From Bacteroides acidifaciens (GTDB taxonomy: Bacteria > Bacteroidota > Bacteroidia > Bacteroidales > Bacteroidaceae), in the NCBI RefSeq assembly GCF_024623065.1, contig NZ_JANJZR010000006.1, positions 53,439 to 117,438 of the forward strand: a stretch of DNA of 64,000 nucleotides, written 5' to 3'. The notes beneath the pieces are model-generated. The model was given only the letters and a program-made list of their open reading frames with translations, did no database searches and was not told the DNA's origin. Of the stretch, positions 1 through 9,480 are shown piece by piece (the first letter of the stretch is position 1; each line of letters opens with the position of its first letter). The position numbers were made by a program, and so were the translations under genes.

Positions 1-465
1 GTCAGTCATGTATTCCAAGTCCTCGTGCTCTTCGTGGGGCAGTGTGGTGGTCATAATGGGAGCGTCCAGCAGGCGTGCGATTTCACGGATGATGTTGTTG
101 TCCGGCATACGGATACCTACCTCTTTCCGGTTGCGGAAGATTTTCGGTAACCGGTTGGTTCCGTTCAAAATAAAGGTAAATGGTCCCGGAAGGTTATGCT
201 TCATCAGTTTGAATACGTTATTGTCTACTTTTGCGTATTCGCTGATACTGCTTAAGTCATAACAGATGATAGACAGATTGTTTTTTCGAGGGTCTATCTC
301 TTTAATCCGGCAGATCCGTTCTATGGCACGTTCCTTCAGACCATGACAGCCGATGGCGTACATCGTATCGGTAGGATAGATGATAAGTCCGCCATCATTC
401 AGGATATCGATGATTCGTTGTAAATCCTGCGGGTTATTGTTTTTATCATATAGTTTCAGTAACAT
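1..465 (-). CDS. Sua5/YciO/YrdC-family protein (C-terminus off the window)
   Basis: The reverse strand reads openly from an ATG at 465 to the window edge (155 codons), so the 3' end of the gene is missing. The translation begins MLLKLYDKNNNPQDLQ and continues with GGLIIYPTDTMYAIGC, RICRIKEIDPRKNN, NLPGPFTFILN and VGIRMPDN, the typical blocks of the YrdC/Sua5 fold. Family members make threonylcarbamoyl-AMP from threonine, bicarbonate and ATP for the t6A37 modification of tRNA; some YciO-type members have less certain roles, and I cannot separate the two from this fragment. The gene is co-directional with the AsmA gene, which ends 79 bases upstream of this start. A small hairpin (CCTTCTC / GAGAAGG, 485-504) lies in that gap. 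Confidence 0.85.
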   Translation of the reverse strand, partial: MLLKLYDKNNNPQDLQRIIDILNDGGLIIYPTDTMYAIGCHGLKERAIERICRIKEIDPRKNNLSIICYDLSSISEYAKVDNNVFKLMKHNLPGPFTFILNGTNRLPKIFRNRKEVGIRMPDNNIIREIARLLDAPIMTTTLPHEEHEDLEYMTD

Positions 466-544
466 ATTAAAAGCTTCATCCCTTCCTTCTCGCAAAGGAG
501 AAGGAGGAGGGACGAGTGGGTTAAATGGTTATTGTCTTCTCTTT

Positions 545-3073
545 TTATTTGAGTTTCTTTTTCAAGAAATCCAGTGCCTTTTCCGCAGCTTTCTCTGTGA
601 CTTTCTGCTTGATAGAGTCTTTGTTGGCAGTAGCGGCAGAATCCAGACCCAGTTTCTGACCGAGTTTGCTGATAGCCTCATCGGCTACGGCTTCAACAGC
701 CTGGTTGGCCATGCTTTTAGTATCTACGCTGACTTTCGGAGAGGTGAACGAACCTCCGATTTTCAAATCAAGCGTCATTAACTTAGAGATATTGCCTACG
801 GATGCGGGCAGTTTCACTTTACCGGAATAGTCGATGGTTTGATCGAGTCCTGTGCTGCCGGAAAGATTCAGGTTGTAGTCTCCCATCTTGATATCAAACG
901 GTTTGGTTTCTACGCGGCCGTCTTTGATGGTGAAATCCAATGTCATGTCTTTCACTTTCATGTCTTTCAGACTGGGTTGCTTCACAGCATCGGCTATCTG
1001 GTCGATTGCTTTTACTCCGCTTAAACTAAGGTCGCGGGTGGAAAGGCTACCGTCACCCTGCATCGTATTCAGTACGGGGCTCATGGTTGCATCCAAATCT
1101 GTCAGGACATTGATGCTTCCGGAGAAATTACCTTTCAGGTTTTCGAAGATAGGAGCCATTTTCTGCACCATATCCAGTTCTTTGTAAGCTTGTGCGAAAC
1201 CGATATTGGAGAGCTTGAATCCGGCTTTCAGTTCCGGTTTCTTCACGTTCGCGGTAGAGTAATAGCCGTTCATCACTACATTACCACCCATGGTGTTCAT
1301 GGAAAGGTTTTTCATATCCACTTTGCCATCTTTTACAACAAGTTTGCCATTCATATTATTGAAAGACATCTTGTCGAATAACACCTGTTTCAGGTTAGCG
1401 TCCATTTGGAAGTCGATGTTACGGGGAACTTCAACAATACTTGTGGCGGCTGTAGCTACAGAGTCGGTGGACGCAGCTTCTGATGTGGAGGCTTCATCGG
1501 CAGAAGCGGTGATGAAGTCGTTCAGATTAAAGTAGTTGGAACGGATATTCAGGTTTCCTTTCAATGTGCTACCTTTCAATACATAACCGATGTAGTTTTC
1601 AAACCGGCTGTCGGCAGTAATATCGTTCTTTCCGACGTTGACGGTTGTTTCACTCAACTGGAGGTATTTCGGAGTGAAGGTGAAGAGAGACTTTTTAATC
1701 TCTACATCCGGCATATCTTTCATTTTGAGTTTCATGCCCGTCAGTCCGATAGTACCCGAAGCTTGTATACGTTCGTATTCTTCTTTTTCGATAGATGAGA
1801 GGCGTCCCGACATTTGCATATCGGCATCAATGGTGCCGTTCAACTCCATCTCTTCAAGCGGATATACCTGCTTAATCATGCCCAAGTTAAGAATACCTTT
1901 TGCTTCGGCTTTAAAGTCTGGGTCGCTGATTGGAGTTTTCACGTTGGCGGTCAGACTGAATGGATTGTTAGCCAGACGGAAGCTGAACGGATTAATATCA
2001 ACGGTAGTCAGGTCAATATTTCCACCCGGATTCTGAACGTTAGTACTGATGTTGATTTGATCTACTCCTGCCGGTAAAGCCGGATAGCGGAACATGGCAT
2101 TCTTGACTTGCATGTCAATATTGAATGCCGGAACGGTGTCTCCTTGCAGGATACCTTTGGCCGTTGCGGTAAGCGTTGCAGTTCCGTCTGTTTTCAGGCT
2201 GGAGAATTCTGTGGCGTAAATAGCAGGAATCAACGAAAGAATTTCCTTGAAACCGATATCATTCGTATTAAGTTTCAAGTCCATGTCGATAGCCGGGTCT
2301 TTCAAGGCTACCCAGCCGTCGATGCCGGCTTGGATGGCGTTAAGACGAATCGTATTATCCTTCAATGTATATTTGTTGTTGGCAAGGTCGGCATCTACAT
2401 CCATCTTTGCGGAGATATTGGTGTTTGCCAGAAAAGGAATCCCGTTCATCTTGTAGGTGAGTGATTTGGTTTCCGCTTCCAGTTTCAGGGTAGTACGTTC
2501 GCTTCCTAAGTCTCCTGCGCAGATAGCATTGAAGTCGCGGATATCAGCATACATTTTTCCTTGTTGGTCATCATAGACCAGATTCATGTTTTTGATAACA
2601 AAGCGTTGCAGCTTGACTTTGAAAGGAGAAGATTCTTCTTCCTCAGCAACAGGTGTTTCGTCGGTCACGGACATGTCCGGTTTCATAATATCCCAATTGA
2701 CTTGCCCGTCCGGCAATACAATGGCGTGCAGCTTGGTGTCTTCAATGAAGATTTTGGAAATATCATAGCCGCTATCTCCGAAAAGCGAGAATAGATTAAT
2801 GGCGGCAGTAACTTCTCCGGCTTGTACAAGGGTATCGTTAGCGAATTCTCCTGTACCTTTCAGCCAGAAATCTTCGAGAGTGACAGAAGCCTGCGGGAAG
2901 TTACGGAACAGGCTAATGTTGAGTTTCTTAAAGTCAAATTGAGCGTTGAGCATCTTGTTGCCTTCTGTCTTTACGATATCGGCTATCTTACCCTGGAAGG
3001 CAAAAGGAAGAAGGAGCATCAGAATGATAATTACTCCTACGGTGATAGCTGCGATTTTCAAACCTTTTTTCAT
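545..3073 (-). CDS. AsmA-family envelope protein
   Basis: This 842-residue protein has one N-terminal membrane segment (about residues 6-27, ending LPFAFQGKIADIV) and a long repetitive beta-rich body. The first block, LNISLFRNFPQASVTLEDF, and the later repeated pattern 'G.LDL..G...L..T.DI' are typical of Bacteroidetes AsmA-like proteins. A low-complexity linker rich in Ala, Ser and Thr lies around residues 510-535, and the end is Lys-rich. AsmA/TamB-like proteins are anchored in the inner membrane, span the periplasm as beta-sheet grooves and are linked to lipid or outer-membrane homeostasis; the exact role here is unknown. A promoter-like CAAAacTA (3111-3118, giving TAgtTTTG on the minus strand) lies about 40 bases upstream. 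Domain limits are estimated by eye. Confidence 0.85.
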   Translation of the reverse strand: MKKGLKIAAITVGVIIILMLLLPFAFQGKIADIVKTEGNKMLNAQFDFKKLNISLFRNFPQASVTLEDFWLKGTGEFANDTLVQAGEVTAAINLFSLFGDSGYDISKIFIEDTKLHAIVLPDGQVNWDIMKPDMSVTDETPVAEEEESSPFKVKLQRFVIKNMNLVYDDQQGKMYADIRDFNAICAGDLGSERTTLKLEAETKSLTYKMNGIPFLANTNISAKMDVDADLANNKYTLKDNTIRLNAIQAGIDGWVALKDPAIDMDLKLNTNDIGFKEILSLIPAIYATEFSSLKTDGTATLTATAKGILQGDTVPAFNIDMQVKNAMFRYPALPAGVDQINISTNVQNPGGNIDLTTVDINPFSFRLANNPFSLTANVKTPISDPDFKAEAKGILNLGMIKQVYPLEEMELNGTIDADMQMSGRLSSIEKEEYERIQASGTIGLTGMKLKMKDMPDVEIKKSLFTFTPKYLQLSETTVNVGKNDITADSRFENYIGYVLKGSTLKGNLNIRSNYFNLNDFITASADEASTSEAASTDSVATAATSIVEVPRNIDFQMDANLKQVLFDKMSFNNMNGKLVVKDGKVDMKNLSMNTMGGNVVMNGYYSTANVKKPELKAGFKLSNIGFAQAYKELDMVQKMAPIFENLKGNFSGSINVLTDLDATMSPVLNTMQGDGSLSTRDLSLSGVKAIDQIADAVKQPSLKDMKVKDMTLDFTIKDGRVETKPFDIKMGDYNLNLSGSTGLDQTIDYSGKVKLPASVGNISKLMTLDLKIGGSFTSPKVSVDTKSMANQAVEAVADEAISKLGQKLGLDSAATANKDSIKQKVTEKAAEKALDFLKKKLK

Positions 3074-3191
3074 TTACTTCTATTTTAAGAGTCTGACAAG
3101 TTATGGAGGGCAAAACTAATAATTTTTTTTGATAAACAGGGATAAAAGGTTGATAAATTCCTAGTTAATAAGGATTAAGAACTTAGTTTTA

Positions 3192-5195
3192 TTATTTCTC
3201 TTTTTTCTTTCTCAACTCTTCTGCAATTCTCCATTGTAACGCAGCTTCCACTTCTTTTCCGGCTTTTAACAGAGCATCTCCAAAAAGTTCATGTGCGCCG
3301 GCATGCTCCGGTTTCAGGCTTGTCGCTTTATCCAGGTCGGCGATGGCGCCTTCTGTATTTTCTGTTTTTAGTCGGAGTTTCCCCCGGTTGTAGACAGCTT
3401 TGAAGTTTGCCGGATGAAGATTTACAGCCGTATTGAAGCAGTTCTCCGCGTCAAAGTACTCTTTGCTGTTGAAGAGCGTGATACCTTTTCGTATCCAGGC
3501 ATCTATGTAGTTCGGGTCGAGGCTGAGTGCCTTGTCATAGTTGGCAAGGGCGGCACGTGCGTCGTGTGCCTGAGTGATACACTCGTTTCCCATTAACAGA
3601 TACTCGTGTGCGTATTGGCGCAGACGTTCCTGCTGTTCTTTCATCTGTTCCTTGAGTTTTTTGTTCTGTTCTTTCAGTGTATTGATAATGCCGAGTTTAC
3701 GGCGGATCAAACGACGGGGAACAGGTTTCTCAATATCGTAGCGGGAATGGATGGCACGGAAAAACTGTTCCAGACACTCTTCCATATCCCCTTTGTCGAA
3801 GGCACGTGCGGCTGCGGCATATTGCACATCGGCTTGTGCCTGTTTCAGTGCCTTGTCGATGGCTTGGCGGTTGTTGAAGCGTCCGGCAAAGTTTACAATC
3901 TCTGGACGGACGAAAACATCTGCCCTGTTAATCGGTTTCTTGAGCTGGATGCCGTCCAGTGAGGTACAACGGCTAAGTGCTACGTATGCTTGTCCTCCAG
4001 CAAATACACCGCCGGTGAAGTCGATGACTACCCGGCTGAAAGTCAGTCCCTGACTTTTATGAACAGTGATGGCCCATGCTAACCGGATGGGGTATTGGGT
4101 GAAGCTGCCTAATACTTCTTCTTCTATTTCTTTTGTTTTTTCGTTATAGTGGTAGCGGATATTTCGCCATGATTCCAGTTTTACGTCACATTCTTTTCCA
4201 TCGTCGGTGATGACGTAGATGGTTTCTTCTTCCTCGTCAATTCCGGCAATGACACCAATCGTACCGTTTACCCAACGACGGTCGAAATCATTCTTGATAA
4301 AGATAATCTGTGCACCGGGCTTTAGTACAAGCTCTTGTGAAGTAGGCAGACTGCTTTCCGGAAAATCTCCTTCGATAACCCCTTCAAAAGTAATCGGTTC
4401 TCCCGGAAGTTCGGTCAGTTTCTTTTCATTGATTGAATCTACCGTATCCCTTCGGGTAGCAAGCGTGATGTACATATCCGCTTCCGATTCTTCAATCAGG
4501 CTTCCGTAGCGGGTGTTAAGTAGTTGCAGGTCTGCAGCTCCGACTGTATTGGTGCGGATATGGTCAAGGACATTGACGAATACAGGGTCTGTCTGTCGAT
4601 ATACTTTTTGAAGTTCGATAGAGACGAGGTCTATTTGTCCGAACACTCTGGCAGAGAAAAAGTAGGGAGTGGGATAGAATCGGTTCAATATTTCCCGCTC
4701 ATCGTTCTTCACGACAGGTTCCAATTGGAAGACATCGCCTACCAATAACAACTGTTTTCCACCGAAAGGTTCACGCAAGTTATGGGAATATACGCGCAAA
4801 ATACGGTCGATGGCATCAATAATATCCGCCCGTACCATAGAGATTTCGTCGATAATGACCAGTTCTATCTGTTCCAGCAACTTACGATGTGGCTTGGTGT
4901 ATTTGAAGAACTCATGAATACGGCTACGTTGGAGGCTTAAATTAGGATCATCCGGCAATAGCGGATAGAAAGGTAGTTTAAAGAAACTGTGCATGGTGCT
5001 TCCCCCGGCATTGATGGCGGCAATACCCGTCGGAGCAAGTACGACATGCTTTTTCTTGGTATGCTCGCAGACATAACGCAGGAATGTAGATTTTCCCGTA
5101 CCGGCTTTTCCTGTCAGAAAGACCGACTGGCGGGTATATTGAATCAGATTCAGTGCATCCTGAAACTCAGCGTTGTTAGTGTCTACGCTCATCAT
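3192..5195 (-). CDS. Pif1/RecD-like DNA helicase with C-terminal TPRs
   Basis: This 667-residue superfamily-1 helicase carries a Walker A motif (TGKAGTGKSTFLRY, about residues 27-40), a Walker B motif (LVIIDEISMVRADIID) and LLVGDVFQLEPV in the first 170 residues. AWAITVHKSQGLTFSRVVID marks a UvrD_C_2-type second RecA lobe near residue 375. It then departs from a minimal Pif1: a charged coiled-coil stretch (KEQNKKLKEQMKEQQERLRQ, about 505-530) is followed by three TPR units (about 535-650) with the usual A/Y/G spacing. Family members unwind DNA in repair or replication; TPRs suggest a protein partner. The start is ambiguous between two adjacent ATGs (5195 or 5192). No clear promoter is visible in the 100 bases between this gene and the phosphatase gene upstream. 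Confidence 0.88.
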   Translation of the reverse strand: MMSVDTNNAEFQDALNLIQYTRQSVFLTGKAGTGKSTFLRYVCEHTKKKHVVLAPTGIAAINAGGSTMHSFFKLPFYPLLPDDPNLSLQRSRIHEFFKYTKPHRKLLEQIELVIIDEISMVRADIIDAIDRILRVYSHNLREPFGGKQLLLVGDVFQLEPVVKNDEREILNRFYPTPYFFSARVFGQIDLVSIELQKVYRQTDPVFVNVLDHIRTNTVGAADLQLLNTRYGSLIEESEADMYITLATRRDTVDSINEKKLTELPGEPITFEGVIEGDFPESSLPTSQELVLKPGAQIIFIKNDFDRRWVNGTIGVIAGIDEEEETIYVITDDGKECDVKLESWRNIRYHYNEKTKEIEEEVLGSFTQYPIRLAWAITVHKSQGLTFSRVVIDFTGGVFAGGQAYVALSRCTSLDGIQLKKPINRADVFVRPEIVNFAGRFNNRQAIDKALKQAQADVQYAAAARAFDKGDMEECLEQFFRAIHSRYDIEKPVPRRLIRRKLGIINTLKEQNKKLKEQMKEQQERLRQYAHEYLLMGNECITQAHDARAALANYDKALSLDPNYIDAWIRKGITLFNSKEYFDAENCFNTAVNLHPANFKAVYNRGKLRLKTENTEGAIADLDKATSLKPEHAGAHELFGDALLKAGKEVEAALQWRIAEELRKKKEK

Positions 5196-5295
5196 ATAAT
5201 AATATGCAAATTTGTTGATGTGCTAATTGCCAATACGTTGTGTCATGAAATCGCGGGATAATAGTTTTGGGCGCATTGGTAAATCGGCACATTAA

Positions 5296-6081
5296 TTAAA
5301 TGATTCCGAAATGTTTCATCGCTTTGCTGATTCCGTCCTCGTCAATGGGAGCCGTAACGTAATCGGCAGCGGTTTTCACGTCTTCCTTAGCCTGTCCCAT
5401 AGCAACCCCGATGGCTGCGTGGCGAAGCATACTGATGTCGTTTCCTCCGTCTCCGAATGACATCGTTTCTTCCAGTTTAATATCGAAGTAACGGATGATT
5501 TCATCTATTCCTTTCTGCTTGGTGTCTCCTTTTGCCGTAATATCTGCAAAGGCAGGATACCAGCGTCCGATTTCGCAGGTAGGGATGGATGGGCAGATTT
5601 CTTTTTCTTCTTCCTCCGTGATAAAAGGAGTCATCTGTATAATTTCCTTGCCTGTTGCCTCTTCAAAAGATATAGTAGGAATGACATCCACATGCAGAAA
5701 ATCGTAGAATATTTTTTTCACCATATCATCAGGTTGGCAGACAGAAATATGATGTTCTTCTACGAAAATGCAGGGAACACCTTTCTTCTCGCAAAAAGCT
5801 GCCATTGCTTTCACTTCTTCCTGTGGTATGGCACTTTTGTAAATCACCTGTTCACCGACAAAGCAATAGGCTCCGTTCATCGTTATATATCCATCGATAA
5901 GATTCCGGTCCTGCAATTCGGAAAGATTGTTGATAATGGTTTTCGGGCGTCCGGTAGCGATAAATATCTTCATTCCTTTAGCGTGGGCGGCTTCCAGTGC
6001 CTCAATGGTAGAAGTCGGGATGCGGTGAGTTTCAAAACTGACCAGCGTTCCGTCTATATCAAAAAATAGTGCTTTCGTCAT
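5296..6081 (-). CDS. Cof-type HAD-IIB phosphatase
   Basis: At 261 residues this has the usual Cof/YbiV length. Motif I is FFDIDGTLVSF (residues 6-16, nucleophile and acid/base Asp), motif II lies in KIFIATGRP, and motif IV is MSFGDGGNDISML near residue 212. The insert between them is the C2 cap that sets substrate choice. Such enzymes dephosphorylate sugar phosphates, FMN or similar small molecules; the substrate cannot be read from sequence. The gene is divergent from the aminotransferase gene at 6150, and the two share a very compact promoter region. Confidence 0.9.
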   Translation of the reverse strand: MTKALFFDIDGTLVSFETHRIPTSTIEALEAAHAKGMKIFIATGRPKTIINNLSELQDRNLIDGYITMNGAYCFVGEQVIYKSAIPQEEVKAMAAFCEKKGVPCIFVEEHHISVCQPDDMVKKIFYDFLHVDVIPTISFEEATGKEIIQMTPFITEEEEKEICPSIPTCEIGRWYPAFADITAKGDTKQKGIDEIIRYFDIKLEETMSFGDGGNDISMLRHAAIGVAMGQAKEDVKTAADYVTAPIDEDGISKAMKHFGII

Positions 6082-6090
6082 AAATTCCTT

Positions 6091-6120
6091 TTTGAATTGA
6101 GTACAAATGTACTACTTTTG
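6091..6120 (+). promoter_or_regulatory. Bacteroides-type promoter for the aminotransferase
   Basis: A TTTG at 6091-6094 is followed, after 18 bases, by TActTTTG at 6113-6120. This matches the Bacteroides sigma-ABfr consensus closely, with the spacer one base short. The aminotransferase ATG follows 29 bases later. Confidence 0.6.
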
Positions 6121-6134
6121 TCTCACATAACATA
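6104..6134 (-). promoter_or_regulatory. Divergent promoter for the HAD phosphatase
   Basis: CAAAtgTA at 6104-6111 reads TAcaTTTG on the minus strand, with a weak -33 (CATA, 6131-6134) 19 bases away. The -7 box is one base from the -7 box of the opposing promoter, so the two should compete for polymerase. Confidence 0.5.
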
Positions 6135-6149
6135 AAAACATCATGCAGT

Positions 6150-7322
6150 ATGAACTATAATTTTGATGAAATAATAAACCGTAACGGTACAGATTCCGTA
6201 AAATGGGACGGAGTGGAAAGCCGTTGGGGACGCAACGACTTGATTCCGATGTGGGTAGCTGATATGGATTTCCGTACGGCTCCTTTTGTGATAGACGCTT
6301 TGAAAAAACGCCTGGAGCATGAAGTGCTCGGATATACTTTTGCCTGCAGAGAATGGTCGGAATCCATAATCAACTGGTTACAGGCACGCCACGGGTGGAC
6401 AGTAAGTGAGGAGATGCTGACATTCACTCCCGGCATTGTCCGTGGATTGGCTTTTGCTATCCACTGCTTTACGCAGAAAGGTGATAAAGTAATGGTCATG
6501 CCTCCTGTTTATCATCCTTTCTTTTTGGTAACACAGAAGAATGAGCGTGAAGTCGTATTCAGTTCGTTAGTGCTGAAAGACGGACAATATTATATTGATT
6601 TTGACCGTTTCCGCCAAGATATTCAGGGCTGCAAACTGCTTATTTTAAGTAATCCCCATAACCCGGGTGGACGTGTATGGACGAAAGAGGAACTTTCTCA
6701 AATAGCTGATATCTGTTATGAAAGCGGTACATTAATCATCTCGGACGAGATTCATGCCGACTTGACCTTACCTCCTTATAAACATCCTACTTTTGCTTTG
6801 ATTTCGGAAAAAGCACGGATGAATTCGCTCGTCTTTATGTCTCCGAGCAAAGCATTCAATATGCCGGGATTGGCGAGTTCTTATGCAATCATTGAAAATG
6901 ACGAACTTCGTCACCGTTTCCAGACATATATGGAAGCCAGTGAATTCAATGAAGGGCATCTGTTTGCGTATCTTAGTGTGGCGGCTGCTTACAGTCATGG
7001 TACTGAATGGCTTGAACAAGTACTTGCTTATATCAAGGAAAATGTAGACTTCACCGAAAACTATCTGAAAGAACATATTCCTACTATCAAGATGATTCGT
7101 CCGCAAGCTTCCTACCTTATCTTTTTGGATTGCCGTGAATTAGGACTAAATCAGGAAGAACTGAACCGCCTTTTCATAGAAGATGCTCATTTGGCATTGA
7201 ACGATGGAGCAACATTTGGCAAGGAAGGCGAAGGCTTCATGCGGTTGAATATTGCTTGTCCGCGTGCTACGTTGGAATGTGCGTTGAAGCAGTTGGAGCA
7301 GGCAGTAATAAGTTTAGAGTAA
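6150..7322 (+). CDS. MalY/PatB-family PLP aminotransferase (C-S lyase type)
   Basis: This 390-residue fold-type I PLP enzyme starts MNYNFDEIINRNGTDSVKWD, the form shared by MalY/PatB C-S lyases. LIPMWVADMDFRTAPFV and the PLP-binding SNPHNPGGRVW (about 170) are clear. The lysine that should hold PLP is in MSPSKAFNMPGLASSYAI (about residue 236), and the C-terminal Arg is in FMRLNIACPRA. Members cleave cystathionine or cysteine conjugates by beta-elimination, and some act as aminotransferases. It stands alone, with an unrelated ATPase gene downstream after a 223-base gap. Substrate is not assigned. Confidence 0.88.
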   Translation: MNYNFDEIINRNGTDSVKWDGVESRWGRNDLIPMWVADMDFRTAPFVIDALKKRLEHEVLGYTFACREWSESIINWLQARHGWTVSEEMLTFTPGIVRGLAFAIHCFTQKGDKVMVMPPVYHPFFLVTQKNEREVVFSSLVLKDGQYYIDFDRFRQDIQGCKLLILSNPHNPGGRVWTKEELSQIADICYESGTLIISDEIHADLTLPPYKHPTFALISEKARMNSLVFMSPSKAFNMPGLASSYAIIENDELRHRFQTYMEASEFNEGHLFAYLSVAAAYSHGTEWLEQVLAYIKENVDFTENYLKEHIPTIKMIRPQASYLIFLDCRELGLNQEELNRLFIEDAHLALNDGATFGKEGEGFMRLNIACPRATLECALKQLEQAVISLE

Positions 7323-7460
7323 CCCTTTGGAATGGGATTATTACATTGGAATGATTCTCACTGAAATGAGTAATGATTTTCAATGAGGGTGTCTGGTGAA
7401 TAAAAACAAATCATGTGAGGAATAATCCTTCCCTTTGTGAAAGAGTATCCCAAAAAGGAA
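7323..7460. repeat. Loose, possibly degenerate repeat stretch
   Basis: The gap between the aminotransferase and the ATPase contains two TTGGAATG words (7327 and 7346), the related words TGAAATGAG and CAATGAGG, and an imperfect inverted pair (GGGATTATT at 7334, AATAATCC near 7421). Its look recalls the clearer arrays at 9.3, 24.4 and 52.3 kb, but the period is irregular (19, then 15-17) and the case is weak. Confidence 0.3.
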
Positions 7461-7469
7461 GTGCTTTTG

Positions 7470-7501
7470 TTTGTGAGAATGGCAGAAAGAGATTATCTTT
7501 G
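7470..7501 (+). promoter_or_regulatory. Promoter of the first AAA-ATPase/PD-(D/E)XK gene
   Basis: TTTG at 7470-7473 and TAtcTTTG at 7494-7501 are separated by 20 bases, a full match to the Bacteroides consensus. The gene starts 44 bases downstream. Confidence 0.7.
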
Positions 7502-7545
7502 TTTCTGTCATTTACAGAGTACTCATTTCTTTAAAGCATAAAGTA

Positions 7546-9297
7546 ATGGAAAAATATTTATTTCCGGATAGAAAGCGCATTCCCTATGGTATGATGAACT
7601 TCGCATTAATTCGTCGTGAAGACTATTATTATGTCGACAAAACCCATTTCATACCTCTGATAGAACAGGCAGACCGTTTCTTTTTCTTCATCCGCCCCCG
7701 ACGTTTCGGCAAAAGCCTGACGCTGAATGTGCTACAACATTATTATGATGTGCGTACTAAAGACAAATTCGATGAACTCTTCGGAGACTTATATATAGGT
7801 AAGTATCCCACGCGTGACCGTAATAGTTATCTGGTGCTTTATCTCAATTTCTCCGGCATTGTCGGCGAACTGAGTAACTACCGTGAAGGACTGGATGCAC
7901 ATTGCCAAATCTGTTTTGATTATTTCTGCGAAGTCTATGCCGACCTTCTGCCGCAAGGTATCAAAGAAAGGCTGGACGAAAAGGATGGGGCAGTCAATCA
8001 GCTCGACTTTCTTTATCATGAGTGTGAGCGTGCCGGTCGAGATATTTATCTGTTTATTGATGAGTACGACCATTTCACCAACGCCATACTTGCCGACCCC
8101 GAAAGTTTGCACCGCTATACCAATGAAACACATGGTGAAGGTTACCTCCGCGCCTTCTTCAATAAGATTAAGGCAGGAACCTATTCCAGCATCAAACGCT
8201 GTTTCATAACGGGCGTAAGCCCTGTAACAATGGATGATTTGACTAGTGGGTTCAATATCGGTACTAATTATTCACTTACATCCGAATTTAACGAAATGAT
8301 GGGGTTCACTGAAGAGGAAGTGCGCGAAATGCTGACTTACTATTCAACAAACAGTCCTTTCAAGCATACTGTAGATGAACTGATAGGAATAATGAAGCCG
8401 TGGTATGACAACTATTGTTTTGCGCAGGAATGTTACGGTGATACCACGATGTATAACTCTAATATGGTGCTCTATTTTGTTAAGAACTATATTATGAGTG
8501 GTAGGGCGCCACGGGATATGGTAGAAGATAATATCCGTATCGATTATGAAAAATTGCGTATGCTTATCCGTAAGGACAAGGAGTTTGCACATGATGCTTC
8601 TGTCGTCCAGACTTTAGTAAGTCAAGGCTATATCACAGGAGAACTGAAGAAAGGCTTCCCTGCTGTCAGCATCACTAATCCGGACAACTTTGTGAGTTTG
8701 CTCTATTATTTCGGTATGCTCACTATCAGCGGAATACATAAAGGAAAGACCAAGCTGACCATCCCTAACCAAGTGGTTCAGGAACAACTCTATACCTATC
8801 TGCTGAATACATACAATGACGCAGATCTAAGTTTCAGCAGTTATGAGAAGAACGAACTTGCCAGTCGACTTGCTTACGATGGCGAATGGAAAGCCTATTT
8901 CGGCTACATTGCCGACTGCCTGAAACGTTACGCTTCCCAACGTGACAAACAGAAAGGTGAATTTTTCGTCCATGGCTTCACCCTTGCCATGACAGCGCAG
9001 AACCGCTTTTACCGTCCTATCTCCGAGCAAGATACGCAAGCAGGCTATGTTGATATATTCCTATGTCCCTTGTTGGATATCTATTCCGACATGACGCATA
9101 GTTATATTATAGAATTGAAGTATGCAAAATACAAGGACTCTGAAAGCCGTGTGGATGAATTGCGGCAGGAAGCTATCGAACAAGCTAACCGCTATGCAGA
9201 AACGGAGACTGTGAAACGAGCTGTTGGCACTACGAAATTGCACAAGATTGTGGTAGTGTATAAAGGGATGGATATGCCGGTATGTGAAGAAGTGTAA
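7546..9297 (+). CDS. AAA-ATPase-like / PD-(D/E)XK_9 protein (DUF1703 type), copy 1
   Basis: This 583-residue protein begins FPDRKRIPYGMMNFALIR, followed by the family-typical YYVDKTHFIPLIEQ. The P-loop is FIRPRRFGKSLTLNVL (about 48-63) and the Walker B is LFIDEYDHFTNAIL (about 168-181). The C-terminus carries a nuclease-like core: GYVDIFLCP supplies the Asp and SYIIELKYAKY the ExK (about 497-530). These proteins (AAA-ATPase_like plus PDDEXK_9) are abundant in Bacteroides and other gut anaerobes; their function is unknown, with mobile-DNA or defence roles suspected. A second copy of the same layout is at 50374-52134. This copy has its own consensus promoter and is followed by a long non-coding repeat region. 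No frameshift or missing motif is seen, so it should be active. Confidence 0.9.
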   Translation: MEKYLFPDRKRIPYGMMNFALIRREDYYYVDKTHFIPLIEQADRFFFFIRPRRFGKSLTLNVLQHYYDVRTKDKFDELFGDLYIGKYPTRDRNSYLVLYLNFSGIVGELSNYREGLDAHCQICFDYFCEVYADLLPQGIKERLDEKDGAVNQLDFLYHECERAGRDIYLFIDEYDHFTNAILADPESLHRYTNETHGEGYLRAFFNKIKAGTYSSIKRCFITGVSPVTMDDLTSGFNIGTNYSLTSEFNEMMGFTEEEVREMLTYYSTNSPFKHTVDELIGIMKPWYDNYCFAQECYGDTTMYNSNMVLYFVKNYIMSGRAPRDMVEDNIRIDYEKLRMLIRKDKEFAHDASVVQTLVSQGYITGELKKGFPAVSITNPDNFVSLLYYFGMLTISGIHKGKTKLTIPNQVVQEQLYTYLLNTYNDADLSFSSYEKNELASRLAYDGEWKAYFGYIADCLKRYASQRDKQKGEFFVHGFTLAMTAQNRFYRPISEQDTQAGYVDIFLCPLLDIYSDMTHSYIIELKYAKYKDSESRVDELRQEAIEQANRYAETETVKRAVGTTKLHKIVVVYKGMDMPVCEEV

Positions 9298-9327
9298 GGC
9301 AATACTAGAAACGATTTCGCAAAATCT

Positions 9328-9480
9328 TTCTCATATTCTCATAAAGAATCGCATTTGGCTGATAATTAGATGTATAGACTATGAGAATTAAAATGTTTAC
9401 ATGCATTTCTCATAGTTTATAGCTATAAAATGCCTTTAAAGAAGGTATTTCTCATACTCTATTTCGCATTTCTCATGCTG
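9328..9480. repeat. TTCTCATA word array, about 21-bp period, with inverted copies
   Basis: TTCTCATA occurs at 9328, 9336, 9407 and 9449, and TTCTCATG at 9470. The last three sit at a 21-bp step, with one degenerate unit near 9428. An inverted copy (CTATGAGAA, from 9379) faces the 9407 unit, and GCATTT / AAAATGC close a further hairpin (9403-9432). No start codons or RNA gene are evident here. Confidence 0.6.

Noticed and set aside
2108..2464. Antisense open frames inside the AsmA and other large genes
   Set aside because: They run opposite to well-supported genes, have no family motifs and are shadows of the coding strand.
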